A DNA stretch of 64,000 bases from Sphingopyxis sp. RIFCSPHIGHO2_12_FULL_65_19 (GCF_001830555.1 NZ_MIAM01000006.1:85154-149153); one strand, 5' to 3'. Counted from the first letter of the stretch, positions 51,710-61,981 are shown. Numbers and translations: made by a program. The notes: generated by a model not told the origin, from the letters alone.

Positions 51710-54700
51710 TTATTTCAGCTTGAAGCGTACGCCGACGCGGAAGCTGCGGCCGAGCAGGTCCGAATAGGTGCTGTTCGCAGCCAGGCCGGTTTCGGGCAGC
51801 AGGATCGGATCGGCGTTGAACAAGTTGCTCACATTGATGAAAAACTCGCCCTGCGTGTCGCCGCTGCCGGAAAATTTCTGCGTCAGGTTCAGGTCGACAT
51901 AGAATGCGCCATCGATGCTGTTGCTTTCATAGGTCGGCGCATTGACCGTCGAGGTCGGGCAGCCCGTCTGGCACTCGATGCCGTTGGCGACATATTTGCC
52001 CGAACTCACGCCGCGGCCGATCGCGGTGATGCCGAAATCTTCGGAATCATAGGACGCGCTGACGCGGTAGATCCATTTCGGCGTGCTCGACTGGCCGCCG
52101 TTGACGCCGGTCGTGTCGATCACGACGGTGTTGGGCACGCCGCTGTCGAACCGATTTTCCAGATAGCGGGTGGCAATACCGCGAAGCGTGACGGCGCCGT
52201 TGCCGAGCGGCATGCGATAGGACGCATCCATGTCGATGCCGCGGACTTTCTGGCTCGCGGCGTTGAACGGCTGGGTCCGGATGATCAGATACGGACGCGC
52301 CGGCTCCTGCGTGCGGGTGGGATCGGTCGTGATCGCGTCACAGAATGCCGCCTCGCCCAGGAAGCACAGGTTGACGATCTGCTGCGCGCTGAAGGTGCTG
52401 ATCCCGCTGTTCACCTCGATATCGAAATAATCGACCGCGAGGTTGAAGCCCGGCAGGAAGGTCGGCGTAAAGACCGCGCCGACATTCCACTGATCGGCCT
52501 TTTCCGGGCCCAGGGCGGTGTTGCCGGTGGCAAAGCCCGAATAGGCGTATCCCGACTGCGCGGGCTGTCCCGCGGGCACGAACGACGGGCTGGTGCCGTT
52601 CACAAAGCCGGGGTTGCTGACCGAATCGCTGTTCGCGGTGCCAGCCTGGAACAGGTCGTTCAGATTGGGTGCGCGAATGTCGCGCGACCGGGTGACGCGC
52701 AGCCGGATGTCGTCGATCGGCTGCCAGGTCGCGCCCGCTTTCCACGTCGTGACATAGCCCGCGGTCGAATAGTCGGTCGCGCGCACGGCGCCGTTGAATT
52801 CAAGGCCGAATCCGAGCGGGATCACGGTTTCCAGATAGGCTTCCTTGACGTCATACGACCCGAAGCTGGGCAGATAATTGCCCACCGACCACAGGTTGCG
52901 GGCACCCGTGACATTTCCGTTCGCATCGGTGAGTTGCAGCGGCTGGAACTCTTCGGGGACGAACCCCTTGACCTCTTCCTTGCGATATTCGGCGCCGATC
53001 GCGACGCTGACGTCGCCCGCCCAGGTTGCGAACGGGGTGGCCGAGAAGTTGGCGCCGATCACCGTCTGTTCGATCACCTGGTCGCGATAGGGATCGCCCA
53101 GCACATAATCGATCGCCGCGGGGTCGGCGACGCCGAGGCCGAGACGGTTGAGCGGCACGCACGCCGAATCATTGTTCAAGGGGTCGGCGTCGACGTTGAT
53201 CAGGCACTGGATCGACCCGGCGGGAAAGCCGCTCCCCGCGGGTGCAAAGGCGGCGTCGCGGGCCGCGTTGATCCGGGCGATATTCTGGATGTCGCGCAGC
53301 TGTTCGCGCAATTCGGCGCGGCTATACTGGCCGAAAATGTCCCAACGCGCGGTCTTGCCGAACGCGTCGAAATCACCCTGGGCGCCGATCAGGTAACGCT
53401 GCACCTTGCGCTTGTTGTCGATCCCGCGGCCGGGCAGGTCGGCCGACGTCGTGGCGATCGTGACGCTGGTGATGCCTTGAAGCCGGTCCGCGCCCAGCGC
53501 ATTGAGCAGGAAGGCGTTGCAGGTGATCGGAACAGGCGTCTGGGTGCAGCCGGTGGCGTTCAGGAGGATGCCGGTTTGCAGGTTGGGGCCGGCGTTGAAC
53601 CGCACCTTTTGCTGGTTATACGCGCCTTCGGCGAACAGTTCGATGCCGTCGCTGATCTCGAAACTGACGCGGCCGAAAACCCCGTAACGGTCATCTTCCG
53701 GGTCGAGGCCGATGCGGCGGCCCGAATCATTGACCTGCCACGACCCGCCCTGGGTCAGCGTCGGCGGGGACGAGCCCGTCGGCGAAGGGAAGGTCAGCGG
53801 CCCATAGATGAACTGGTTGATGGCGCCGTTTTCGGTGAAATAAAGCCCCCGCAGCCGGTTGGCGGTGCCGCCCGCCGACCCGGTGATCAGGCTGCCCGGC
53901 GCCGAGTTTGCCGCGCCGACCTGGCGACGGATCAGGAACTGCGGTTGCCCGTTCGTCGTGGTGTAGTCGGGGTTGGTAATGCGGACAAAGCCCGTGGCAT
54001 TCCAGTCGCGGTTGACGTCGAAAATGCCGTCACGATGGGCGACCTCGCCGCTCAGCAGGACATGGCCGCGCCCGTCCGCAAAGGCCATCCCGGCGGCGAT
54101 ATTGGCCGAATAGTTGAAACCGTCGCCTTCCTGGGTGATGCCGCTGTCGGCTTCGACCTTCAGACCTTCATATTTATTGTTGAGGACGAAGTTGACGACG
54201 CCCGCGACCGCGTCCGAGCCATAAGCGGCCGAAGCGCCGCCGCTCACCACTTCGACGCTGGAGATCAGCGCCTGCGGGATGGTGTTGATGTCGACCAGCC
54301 CGGTGATCGTCGAGCCCACCGAGCGACGCCCGTTGACCAGGATCAGCGTGCGTTCGGCGCCCAGGTTCCGCAGGTTGAGCGCGTTGATCCCCGCCTGTCC
54401 GCTGGAGATGTTGAGGCGCGAGTTGGACGGACGGGTCGACCCCGCCAGCGCGGGCAGCGTGTTGACGAAATCGGCGATGTTGTTCGTCGGCGAACCGCCG
54501 TCGATTTCGGTTTCGCTCAGCACCGTCAGCGGTGTCGGCGCCTGGAAGCCGTCGCGCGCGACGCGTGAGCCGGTGACGATGATCTGGTCGCCGGGCGCTG
54601 CTTCGACATTGTCTGGCGCGACGGTCGCGGTTTCCTGCGCCAGCGCGGGCGCGGCCTGGACCAGCGCGATGGCGCTCATCGCCGCGCCGAAATGGCGCGT

Positions 54701-54739
54701 GCGGCTCAACGGCAGGCGAAATTGTTCACGAATACGCAT
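51710..54739 (-). CDS. TonB-dependent receptor (region 7)
   Basis: A 1009-residue receptor with signal peptide (about 1-35, ending ALAQ), TonB box DQIIVTG at 51-57, a plug (LNLRNLGAERTLILVNGRR, VEVVSGGASAAYGSDAVAGVVNFVLN) and a barrel ending GVRFKLK. This long subclass, with ASAAYGSDAVAGVVNF, is common in sphingomonads and often linked to peptide or aromatic substrates. The next divergent gene encodes a penicillin-acylase-family enzyme, so N-acylated peptides are a possible ligand. That link is inference only. Confidence 0.9.
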   Translation of the reverse strand: MRIREQFRLPLSRTRHFGAAMSAIALVQAAPALAQETATVAPDNVEAAPGDQIIVTGSRVARDGFQAPTPLTVLSETEIDGGSPTNNIADFVNTLPALAGSTRPSNSRLNISSGQAGINALNLRNLGAERTLILVNGRRSVGSTITGLVDINTIPQALISSVEVVSGGASAAYGSDAVAGVVNFVLNNKYEGLKVEADSGITQEGDGFNYSANIAAGMAFADGRGHVLLSGEVAHRDGIFDVNRDWNATGFVRITNPDYTTTNGQPQFLIRRQVGAANSAPGSLITGSAGGTANRLRGLYFTENGAINQFIYGPLTFPSPTGSSPPTLTQGGSWQVNDSGRRIGLDPEDDRYGVFGRVSFEISDGIELFAEGAYNQQKVRFNAGPNLQTGILLNATGCTQTPVPITCNAFLLNALGADRLQGITSVTIATTSADLPGRGIDNKRKVQRYLIGAQGDFDAFGKTARWDIFGQYSRAELREQLRDIQNIARINAARDAAFAPAGSGFPAGSIQCLINVDADPLNNDSACVPLNRLGLGVADPAAIDYVLGDPYRDQVIEQTVIGANFSATPFATWAGDVSVAIGAEYRKEEVKGFVPEEFQPLQLTDANGNVTGARNLWSVGNYLPSFGSYDVKEAYLETVIPLGFGLEFNGAVRATDYSTAGYVTTWKAGATWQPIDDIRLRVTRSRDIRAPNLNDLFQAGTANSDSVSNPGFVNGTSPSFVPAGQPAQSGYAYSGFATGNTALGPEKADQWNVGAVFTPTFLPGFNLAVDYFDIEVNSGISTFSAQQIVNLCFLGEAAFCDAITTDPTRTQEPARPYLIIRTQPFNAASQKVRGIDMDASYRMPLGNGAVTLRGIATRYLENRFDSGVPNTVVIDTTGVNGGQSSTPKWIYRVSASYDSEDFGITAIGRGVSSGKYVANGIECQTGCPTSTVNAPTYESNSIDGAFYVDLNLTQKFSGSGDTQGEFFINVSNLFNADPILLPETGLAANSTYSDLLGRSFRVGVRFKLK

Positions 54740-55153
54740 TTCATCAGTCCCCTTTTTGTTTCCAAGGGATGAGCCGCACGCCGCCCAAGGCGTGCCCGGC
54801 GCAGCGCCGGGTTGGCTTACCCTGTTGTCCCACCTGACCGTTCGGCGGATGCTGGTTCCGCCTTTTTGTTTTTAGTGATATTCGTCGTACCGACCCGGCC
54901 ATCGCGACGACCGAGACGCGCGGACAGCTGGTTCCGTGACAACGAAGTTACAGGGTGACGACAGCAGGTCAACAGCTAGGCTAATAACCTGAACATATGG
55001 ATATATAGCTCGAAGTAATGTCGACCGCCGGATGGCATGGGCGGGCGGCGATAGCTTGCAGTTATAGGACGCCGCGTGCTTGTTATGGCCTTGGCGCCCG
55101 ATCGTGCGATAGGCTCCTGCATTCGCTAACTTCCTTTCAGTCGGAGAGACGCC
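54740..55153. promoter_or_regulatory. 414-bp divergent intergenic region
   Basis: It separates the receptor and the acylase gene. It includes an AT-rich part (ATATGGATATATAGC, near 55000) suitable for a promoter and GGAGAGAC (55143-55150) before the acylase TTG. A GC-rich hairpin (GCCCGGCGC-AGCGCCGGG, near 54797-54814) lies in the receptor leader. I see no gene or convincing operator. Confidence 0.45.
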
Positions 55154-57544
55154 TTGATCCAGCGCCGTGCGTTCCTGCTGGCTTCCGCCGCGCTTGTCGC
55201 GATGCCCGGAAGCCTTCTTGCGAAACCCAGGGTGAAGGGGACGGCCCGCGCCGTGCGGCTGTCCGGCGCGCGCGCAGCGGTCGAGGTGATCGAGGATGAA
55301 CTGGGCGTGCCGCATGTCCGCGCCGCGTCGCTTCACGATGCGTTTTTCGGGCAGGGTTATCTGGTGGCGCGCGATCGTCTGTTCCAGCTAGACATGGGGC
55401 TTCGCCGCGACATGGGGCGGATGGCCGAGGCGTTCGGTCCCCGTTTCGTCGCCGCCGACAAGGCGGCGCGGCTGTTCCTGTATCGCGGCGATGTCGAGGC
55501 CGAACTGGCGGCGTTGCCGGCCGACGTGCTGGAATGCGCGCGCGGCTATGTCGCCGGGGTGAACGCCCGGATCGACGAACTGGCGGCCGATCCCGGTCAG
55601 CTGCCCCTCGAATATGGGATATTGGGGATCAGCCCGCTGCGCTGGGACATCGCCGATTTCGTCCGCAACCGCGGCATCGGCATGGGCGACGCCGACGACG
55701 AGGTGCGTCGGGCACAGCTTCAGGCGCGCGGCCTGCTCGACGCAGACGAGTTGATGGTGCCGCTGCGCCCCGCCTGGTCCTTTACCGTGCCCGATGGGCT
55801 CGACTGCGCGGCGGTGAGCGACGCCGACCTGGGCGTGCTCGACCCGGCAAACCGCCCGGCGGCGTTCGACCCCGTTCAGGAGGCGCATCTGGATGCCGAA
55901 TCGCGTTGGACCGACCGTTTTGCGCTGGGCAGCAATGCGTGGACGATCGCGCCGTCGCGCAGCGCGACGGGGCGGCCGATCCTCGCCAATGATCCGCATC
56001 TGGGGATCGGGCGCGCCAACCCGCGCCATATGTGTCATCTGTCGGCGCCGGGGCTCGACGTGATCGGGGCAGGCGCACCGGGGCTGCCCGGTATCATGCA
56101 GGGGCACACCGATCGTTTCGCCTTCGGCCGGACGAATTTCCACATCGACCAGACCGACCTGTTCATCCTGCGCACCCGCGACGGCGATCCCGGCCGATAT
56201 TGGCACAAGGGCGAGTGGAAAGCGTTCGAGACGTTCGAGGACGAGATTTTGGTGAAGGGCGCGCCGACCGAGCGCGTGACGCTGCGTTACGCCGGGGGGC
56301 GGCCGATCGTGTCGCAGGATGCGACGCGCAATCGAGCGGTTGCCTTTGCCACGGTCAGCATGATGCCCGGCGCGAACCAGCGGTTCGCGATCATCGCGAT
56401 CAACCTGTCGAAAGACTGGGCCTCGTTGCGGCAGGCGTGCAAGCTGCACGTGTCGCCGACCAACCTCCATTATGCCGATATCGACGGCAATACCGGCTGG
56501 CAGACGATCGGCTTCACCCCGCGGCGCCCCCGGCACGACGGACTGTTCCCGGCGCCCGGCGACGGCGATTTCGACTGGACGGGCATCTTGCCGGTCGAAG
56601 ACATGCCGCACGTCTATAACCCGCGCGAAGGCTGGTTCGCATCGGCCAACCAGATGAACCTGCCGCCAGCCTATCCATATCGCGAGCGGATCATCAGTTT
56701 CAGCTGGAGCGACCCTTTCCGTTACAACCGGATTGCCGAGGTTCTGCGCGCCCAGCCCAAGCACCGGATCGAAGACAGCATCGCACTTCAGCACGATGTG
56801 CAGTCGCTTCCGGCGCGCGCTTTGCTGAAACTCCTCCCCGCCAGCCCATCGGTCGGCGCCGCGGCTCAGGCGGCCGCGCTGCTTCGGCGCTGGGATTGCG
56901 GGATAGAGGCGGACAGTGCGGCCGCGCTGCTGTATGAAATGGTGATGCTGTCGCTATCGGCGACCTTTTACGACCGGATCGTTCCGGCGGCGGCGCGTGA
57001 CCTGATCCCGTCTGTCAACCTGTCGGAAATGCTGCGCATCCTGGCATCGCCCGACAAGCGTCTGGGCGACGACCCCGCCGCCGCGCGCGATGCGCTGGTC
57101 GACGGCGCGCTGGCCGCTGGGTGGGCGAAAGCCGTCGAACTCGGCGGCCCCGACCCCGCCGCGTGGCGCTGGGGCGACTTGCACCGCGTGACGATCGCGC
57201 ATTCTTTGTCGGCATCGCACCGCGCCATCGCGGCCGCCTTCCCGAAAATCGAGGGCGGCCGGTCGGGCGGCGACGGCACGACGCCGATGGCGCGCGGTTT
57301 CAACGCCAAACGCGGGTTCGACGTGTCGCACGGCGCCAGCTATCTGTTCGTCGCCGACGTCGGGGCGTGGGACAACAGCCGTTTCCTGCTGCTGCCCGGC
57401 CAGTCGGCCGACCCGCGCTCGCCGCACTATCGCGACTTCTATCCCTTCTGGCTGGCGGGTGCGATGCAGCCGCTGTGGTTCAGCAAGGCGGCCGTCGACC
57501 GACATGCCACGTCGCGGCTGACGCTGACGCCCGTGGCGGGATGA
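55154..57544 (+). CDS. Penicillin-acylase-family (S45, Ntn-hydrolase) protein, Tat-type signal
   Basis: A 796-residue exported protein: twin-arginine-like signal QRRAFLLASAALVAMPGSLLA, an alpha-chain region (ELGVPHVRAASLHDAFFGQGYLVARDRLFQLDM), and the autoproteolytic Ntn site ALGSNAW, where Ser260 would become the new N-terminal nucleophile. Family members cleave amide-linked acyl chains (penicillins, aculeacin, acyl-homoserine lactones, acylated peptides). The TTG start is supported by GGAGAGAC. It lies between a receptor and a muropeptide-recycling operon; a role releasing acyl groups from peptides or murein fragments is possible but unproven. Confidence 0.88.
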   Translation: MIQRRAFLLASAALVAMPGSLLAKPRVKGTARAVRLSGARAAVEVIEDELGVPHVRAASLHDAFFGQGYLVARDRLFQLDMGLRRDMGRMAEAFGPRFVAADKAARLFLYRGDVEAELAALPADVLECARGYVAGVNARIDELAADPGQLPLEYGILGISPLRWDIADFVRNRGIGMGDADDEVRRAQLQARGLLDADELMVPLRPAWSFTVPDGLDCAAVSDADLGVLDPANRPAAFDPVQEAHLDAESRWTDRFALGSNAWTIAPSRSATGRPILANDPHLGIGRANPRHMCHLSAPGLDVIGAGAPGLPGIMQGHTDRFAFGRTNFHIDQTDLFILRTRDGDPGRYWHKGEWKAFETFEDEILVKGAPTERVTLRYAGGRPIVSQDATRNRAVAFATVSMMPGANQRFAIIAINLSKDWASLRQACKLHVSPTNLHYADIDGNTGWQTIGFTPRRPRHDGLFPAPGDGDFDWTGILPVEDMPHVYNPREGWFASANQMNLPPAYPYRERIISFSWSDPFRYNRIAEVLRAQPKHRIEDSIALQHDVQSLPARALLKLLPASPSVGAAAQAAALLRRWDCGIEADSAAALLYEMVMLSLSATFYDRIVPAAARDLIPSVNLSEMLRILASPDKRLGDDPAAARDALVDGALAAGWAKAVELGGPDPAAWRWGDLHRVTIAHSLSASHRAIAAAFPKIEGGRSGGDGTTPMARGFNAKRGFDVSHGASYLFVADVGAWDNSRFLLLPGQSADPRSPHYRDFYPFWLAGAMQPLWFSKAAVDRHATSRLTLTPVAG

Positions 57545-57560
57545 ACGAAGTCACTGCCGA

Positions 57561-57644
57561 TCCGTTCGCATCGAGCGAAGTCGAGATGCCCCTCGGCCTT
57601 ATGCTACCCTGACTGGCGTCTCGACTTCGCTCGGCACAAACGGA
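57561..57644. repeat. REP-like inverted repeat between convergent genes
   Basis: Two 30-nt arms (57561-57590 and 57615-57644) are inverted copies with five mismatches and share the core CGAGCGAAGTCGAGA. It is the kind of interspersed palindrome common in sphingomonad genomes; I found only one in this window. Placed between convergent acylase and dacB, it may also end transcription on both strands. Confidence 0.8.
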
Positions 57645-57658
57645 TATGAAGCCGTTGC

Positions 57659-59146
57659 CTAAAGCGCTTCGGCGATCGCGACCAGCGCGCGGTCGACCGC
57701 CGCGGTGGCCTGTCCGTCGGTGCCGTCGGGCATATCGTTGGCAAGCGCGGAAAAGATCAATGTTTTTCCGCTGCGCGTCGTCAGATACCCCGACAGCGCG
57801 CGCGAAGCGTTGAGCGATCCGGTCTTGGCGAACAGCTTGCCCTCCAGGATCGTGCCCTTGAACCGGCTTTGCAACGTCCCGTCGCGGCCCGCGATCGGCA
57901 GCGTCGCCCGCCAATCGAGCCCCCACGGCTGGCGCGCGATCCAGTGCAGCAATCCGACGGCGGCGCGAGGGCTGATGCGGTTATAACTCGACATGCCGGA
58001 CCCGTCGGCGAAGTGATAGCCGGTCTTGGGCAGCCCGGCCTCGGCCATCACCCTGTGCATCACCGCCTGTCCGTCGGCGATCGAGCCGCTGCCCGCGTTC
58101 CGGGCAACGCGCCGCAGCATCAGCTCGGTGTGGAGATTCTGGCTTTCCTTGTTGATCCGCACCATATTTTCGGCGAGCGACGACGTCGGCAACTCGGCGA
58201 GCATCGCGGGTTCGGCCGGAAGGGCCGCCGGAGCGCCATTGCGATTGTCCGGGTCGTCGGCGGCGGTCAGCGGCCGGTGACGCACGCCGATGTCGCCATC
58301 GACGCGGACGCCGCGCGCGCGAAGCAATTCGCCCAGGCGCCACGCCGCATAATGCGCCGGATCGTCGATGCCATAGCGCAGCGTCATCGGCGCGACATCG
58401 GCGCCGACGGTGCCGCTCAGGTGCAGGATGCGGCTGTTCGGCATACGAAAGGTCTCGATCTCGTCGGCTTTGCCGGCGACGGTGGCGATGCGGTTATCGA
58501 CCGTGAAATAGCCGGACCCCTCGATCGTCGGCGCCGCGCCGGCCGATCCCGGCGTCAATTTCAGCACCAGCTCATTGTCGTCGAGTGTCAGCGCCGATGT
58601 GCCGGTGCCGTAACGCGACTGGATATTGTTCCAGCTCATCCCCGGACCCCAGCGTTCGTCGGGAAACCAGCTGTCGTCGCCGATGATGTTGCGGACATGC
58701 CGCGTGCGGGCCGCGACGGCATCGGCCAGCGTCTGCAAACAGTCGGTCTTGCAGTCGTCGGCGCTCGACAACAGCGCGTCGCCGCGGCCGTGCAACACGA
58801 CGTCGGTCATACCGTCGCCGCCGGTTTCGAGCCGGACGCCGGTGCCTTTCGCGGTCCGCTGGAGCAGCGGCAGCTCGGCATAGGCGATGGCGGTCGTGAA
58901 CATCTTGGTATTCGACGCCGGGATGAAGCGCTGATCGGGCGCGATCGACACCAGCACCTCGCCGTCGAGCGTCGTGACGAGCATCCCGAACCGCGAGCCC
59001 GCCGGTCCCTCCGCCAGTTTCTGTTCGACCGCCGCCAGCAGCGGTGCAGGCGCCAAGGTCGGGGCCGTCTGGGCGTTGGCCGTGGTCAGCGCGAGCGAAA
59101 GTGCGAGCGCAGAGGCAAATGCGAAGCCTTTGATCGATGTCGTCAT
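57659..59146 (-). CDS. dacB: D-alanyl-D-alanine carboxypeptidase/endopeptidase (PBP4, S13)
   Basis: A 495-residue exported enzyme of the PBP4/DacB family (signal MTTSIKGFAFASALALSLALTTANA). The three penicillin-binding motifs are visible: SxxK as Ser78-Asn-Thr-Lys81 in PASNTKMF, SxN in GMSSYNRIS, and KTG in FAKTGSLNA. It trims D-Ala and cuts cross-links in peptidoglycan. I start it at 59146, where the signal peptide begins; the frame is open to 59209 but that part overlaps the upstream gene. It is the last gene of the ampG operon, 1 nt after the serine hydrolase. Confidence 0.92.
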   Translation of the reverse strand: MTTSIKGFAFASALALSLALTTANAQTAPTLAPAPLLAAVEQKLAEGPAGSRFGMLVTTLDGEVLVSIAPDQRFIPASNTKMFTTAIAYAELPLLQRTAKGTGVRLETGGDGMTDVVLHGRGDALLSSADDCKTDCLQTLADAVAARTRHVRNIIGDDSWFPDERWGPGMSWNNIQSRYGTGTSALTLDDNELVLKLTPGSAGAAPTIEGSGYFTVDNRIATVAGKADEIETFRMPNSRILHLSGTVGADVAPMTLRYGIDDPAHYAAWRLGELLRARGVRVDGDIGVRHRPLTAADDPDNRNGAPAALPAEPAMLAELPTSSLAENMVRINKESQNLHTELMLRRVARNAGSGSIADGQAVMHRVMAEAGLPKTGYHFADGSGMSSYNRISPRAAVGLLHWIARQPWGLDWRATLPIAGRDGTLQSRFKGTILEGKLFAKTGSLNASRALSGYLTTRSGKTLIFSALANDMPDGTDGQATAAVDRALVAIAEAL

Positions 59147-59147
59147 A

Positions 59148-60170
59148 TTATTCCTGTTCGTCCCAAGCTGTGATGATGCGGTCGCCCACGGCGGGGCGCA
59201 GGGCGGCAATGCCGCTGTCGAAATGCCGGGTCGGATGGACCCGATTGGTCAGCAAGGTCCACGCCAGGCCGCGCTCGAAATCGATCCAGAGGCCGGTGCC
59301 GGTAAATCCGGTGTGGCCGATCGTTTCCGCCGAACAGGCGTCGCCGCCGTGCCATCCGGCAAAGGCGCGTTCCCAGCCCGCGGTGCGGTGACGCTCGTCT
59401 GCGGTGCGTATCTCGGCCAGCATCGCAGGCGACAGCATCGAACCGTCGAGCAGCGCGCGCGCAAAGCCGAGCACACCATCGACGGTGCCGAACATCCCGG
59501 CGTGGCCGGGCGCCCCGCCAAGCGCGAAGGCGTTTTCGTCGTGCACCTCGCCCTTCATCACCCGCCCGCGCCAGCTGCAATATTCGGTCGCGACCGCCGG
59601 GCCGGGGGGCGGGCCAAATCCCAGCCCCTCGCCAAACGCCCAGTCCGACAGCGGCGCGCCGGTGATGCGCTCGATCGCGATCCCGAGCAGCATGTAATTG
59701 ATGTCCGAATAGAGCGGCGGTCCATGCCGCCATTCGCGTTGGAGGATAAAGGCGCGGAGCCGCGCCGGATCGCCGCCATAGGTGTAGATCGGCTCGACCG
59801 CGGGCAGGAATGTCCGGTGCATCAGGCAGTCGCGGAACGTCAGCCGCCGCTCGGCCGCGCCGGCGACGTCATATTGCCGCAGGTCCGGGATCGCGTCGGT
59901 CAGCGGTCGGTCGATGTCGATGCGACCCTGTTCGGCGAGCGTCAGGATCATTGTCGTCGTCGCGATCACCTTGCTGAGCGAGGCGAGGTCGAACCAGTGG
60001 TCGCGTGTCAGCGCCTCGCGTTCGGGGACCAGCGCCGCCATCCCGGCGAAGCGCACGGCGCTTTCACCGTCGGCCCGGACCACGCCCAGCATCGCGCCGG
60101 GAATCCGGCTGCGCTCCACCGCTTCCAGCGCCGGCGCGAAACCCCGCTCGCAGATCGCATCGACCCTCAT
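59148..60170 (-). CDS. Beta-lactamase-family serine hydrolase (class C-like)
   Basis: A 340-residue protein without a signal peptide, so probably cytoplasmic. It has the SxxK motif at Ser64-Leu-Ser-Lys67 (DLASLSKVIAT), a YSDIN matching YxN, and HTGFTG in place of KTG. This family includes esterases, D-aminopeptidases and class C beta-lactamases. The operon with AmpG and PBP4 suggests an activity on muropeptides or D-peptides rather than drug resistance. Start at 60170 overlaps the ampG stop by 2 nt. Confidence 0.82.
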   Translation of the reverse strand: MRVDAICERGFAPALEAVERSRIPGAMLGVVRADGESAVRFAGMAALVPEREALTRDHWFDLASLSKVIATTTMILTLAEQGRIDIDRPLTDAIPDLRQYDVAGAAERRLTFRDCLMHRTFLPAVEPIYTYGGDPARLRAFILQREWRHGPPLYSDINYMLLGIAIERITGAPLSDWAFGEGLGFGPPPGPAVATEYCSWRGRVMKGEVHDENAFALGGAPGHAGMFGTVDGVLGFARALLDGSMLSPAMLAEIRTADERHRTAGWERAFAGWHGGDACSAETIGHTGFTGTGLWIDFERGLAWTLLTNRVHPTRHFDSGIAALRPAVGDRIITAWDEQE

Positions 60171-61720
60171 GGCGCCGGGCGCCCCTTGACGCGGGTTATG
60201 ATGGGCAACAGGAAAATGGCTGCGAAGCTGAGTGCCCCCGAAAGCAGGAAAAAGCCGTCGTAACCGATCTGCGTCTGCATCGACCCCGATGCACCCGCGA
60301 GCAGGCGGGGCAGCAGGAAGGCGAAACCCGACAGCAGCGCATATTGCGCGCCGGGGTAGGTCGGACTGACCAGCATCGAGAGATAGACGACGAAAACCGC
60401 CCCCGCAAAGCCGTTGCCGAACTGGTCCACCGCCACGGACGTATAGAGCACGAAGGACGATGGCTCGCTGTGCCAGAGCCAGACATAGATCCAGTTGCCC
60501 GCCGCTGCGGTCACCGCGCCGGTGCCCAGCGTCCAGCCGAGCGACCAGCGCGTCGACAGCCAGCCGCCCAGCGCGACGCCAGCCATGCTGGCCGAAAGCG
60601 CGACGACGCCGTCGGCAAAGCCGATCTGCTCCAGACTGTATCCCGCCTCGTTCCACAGCGGATGCGACAGGGTCAGCGTCAGCACGTCGCCCATGCGATA
60701 GAGCGAAACAAAGGCGAGGACCGCCAGCACGGCATAGCCATAGCGCCAGAACAGCTCGACATAGGGCGCGGCGAAGCTGGACATGGTCGCCGGGGGACCG
60801 GACGGCAGGCGGCGGATGCGCGGCAGGGCGAGCGCCAGCGCCGTAAAGGGCAACAAGGCGATGGCAAGGACGATCGGCGTCACATTGGTCTTCGCCGAAA
60901 AACCTGCGCCCTGCACGGCGGAAAGCAAAGCCCAGCCGACCGCTGCGGTGACGAGTGCCGCCGCCAGCAGAATGGCAAGGCTGGCGAGCGATCCGCGCAG
61001 CAGCGCGCGCACACGGCCCGGCGCGCCGTCCTGTTCGGGGCGCATCGCGGCGAGGATGGGGAAGGGCGCAAAGGCGGCCACCGCGATGACCAGATAGGCC
61101 CAAGTCCAGTCCGCCCATGCTGCGACCAGTATCGCGCCGCTGCCCGCCGCGACCATTGCGCTGCGATAACCCCACAGGTTTGCGGCGACGATCGGTGCCT
61201 GTTCGGCCTGCGTCGGGGCGAGTTCGATGCGCCAGCCGTCGGCCGCCACTTCCAATGTCGTCGTCCAGAAGGCGAGCAGGATCGCGAACAGTGCGGTCAG
61301 CGGCAGGCTCGCGTCGCTCGACGTGAACGCCATGGCAACCATCGAGGTAAAAATACCGAGCTGCGACAGCATGATCCACCCGCGCCGTCGCCCCCAGAAG
61401 CGCGCGAAACCGGGGATGTCATACCGCTCGATCAGCGGCGCCCAGGCAAATTTGAAGGTCGGCAACAGCGCGATCCACGCAAAGAAGCCGATAATCACGA
61501 TATCGACCCCGTGCCGCGCAAGGCGCAACGTCAGCACGGCGTTGAACATGTAAAAGGGCAGCCCGGCCGAAAAGCCGAGGAGCAGGTAAAGCCCAAGCAG
61601 GCGGCGTGCCGACGGCCTGGGGGACGCGTCGCGCCCGCCCGCCAGCGCGTCGGCGGCCATCGTCCCTGCCAGGGCATGGCCCTCGATCGCGGACGCGGTC
61701 ACGCCATCGCCCCGATCCAC
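60167..61720 (-). CDS. ampG: AmpG-type muropeptide permease (MFS)
   Basis: A 517-residue inner-membrane protein with about 12-14 hydrophobic segments. The N-terminal block LLLGFSAGLPFYMFNAVLTLRL, GVDIVIIGFFAW, and KFAWAPLIERYDIP...FWGRRRGWIMLSQ are the typical AmpG signature. AmpG imports anhydro-muropeptides from the periplasm for recycling. A GTG at 61720 starts the longest frame; the N-terminal 40 residues are not conserved-looking, and an ATG at about residue 20 (MAADAL) is possible. It is the first gene of the operon ampG - serine hydrolase - dacB, and is divergent from dgcN copy 2. Confidence 0.87.
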   Translation of the reverse strand: MDRGDGVTASAIEGHALAGTMAADALAGGRDASPRPSARRLLGLYLLLGFSAGLPFYMFNAVLTLRLARHGVDIVIIGFFAWIALLPTFKFAWAPLIERYDIPGFARFWGRRRGWIMLSQLGIFTSMVAMAFTSSDASLPLTALFAILLAFWTTTLEVAADGWRIELAPTQAEQAPIVAANLWGYRSAMVAAGSGAILVAAWADWTWAYLVIAVAAFAPFPILAAMRPEQDGAPGRVRALLRGSLASLAILLAAALVTAAVGWALLSAVQGAGFSAKTNVTPIVLAIALLPFTALALALPRIRRLPSGPPATMSSFAAPYVELFWRYGYAVLAVLAFVSLYRMGDVLTLTLSHPLWNEAGYSLEQIGFADGVVALSASMAGVALGGWLSTRWSLGWTLGTGAVTAAAGNWIYVWLWHSEPSSFVLYTSVAVDQFGNGFAGAVFVVYLSMLVSPTYPGAQYALLSGFAFLLPRLLAGASGSMQTQIGYDGFFLLSGALSFAAIFLLPIITRVKGRPAP

Positions 61721-61981
61721 GCGCCCCGGCCGGCCATTTCATATTGCAACGGCGCCGCTGCAACGCGGCGAACAAACCCTCTCATCGACCCATGTGCCCC
61801 GATCTTGTTGACGCCGACCCCAAGCGTGCAATCCTCTGCAAGGCGGGGCGGCGCGTCAAGCGCGGCGACGATGGCATCGCTCGCCATATAACTTTCAGCT
61901 ATAGTTCCGCATCGTCTTTGAAGGCGCATCAATGCCGAACTTCTCGCATGATGATGGCGTCCCCCACCTGAGAGGCCTTTC

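Noticed and set aside
51704..54568. Long plus-strand frame (about 954 codons) opposite the TonB receptor of region 7
   Set aside because: Same reasoning: the minus strand encodes a full receptor with signal peptide, TonB box and barrel.
61890..61906. Imperfect palindrome AACTTTCAGCTATAGTT upstream of the second dgcN
   Set aside because: Only about two thirds of the positions are symmetric and no similar sequence occurs before the first dgcN, so it may be chance in an AT-rich promoter.
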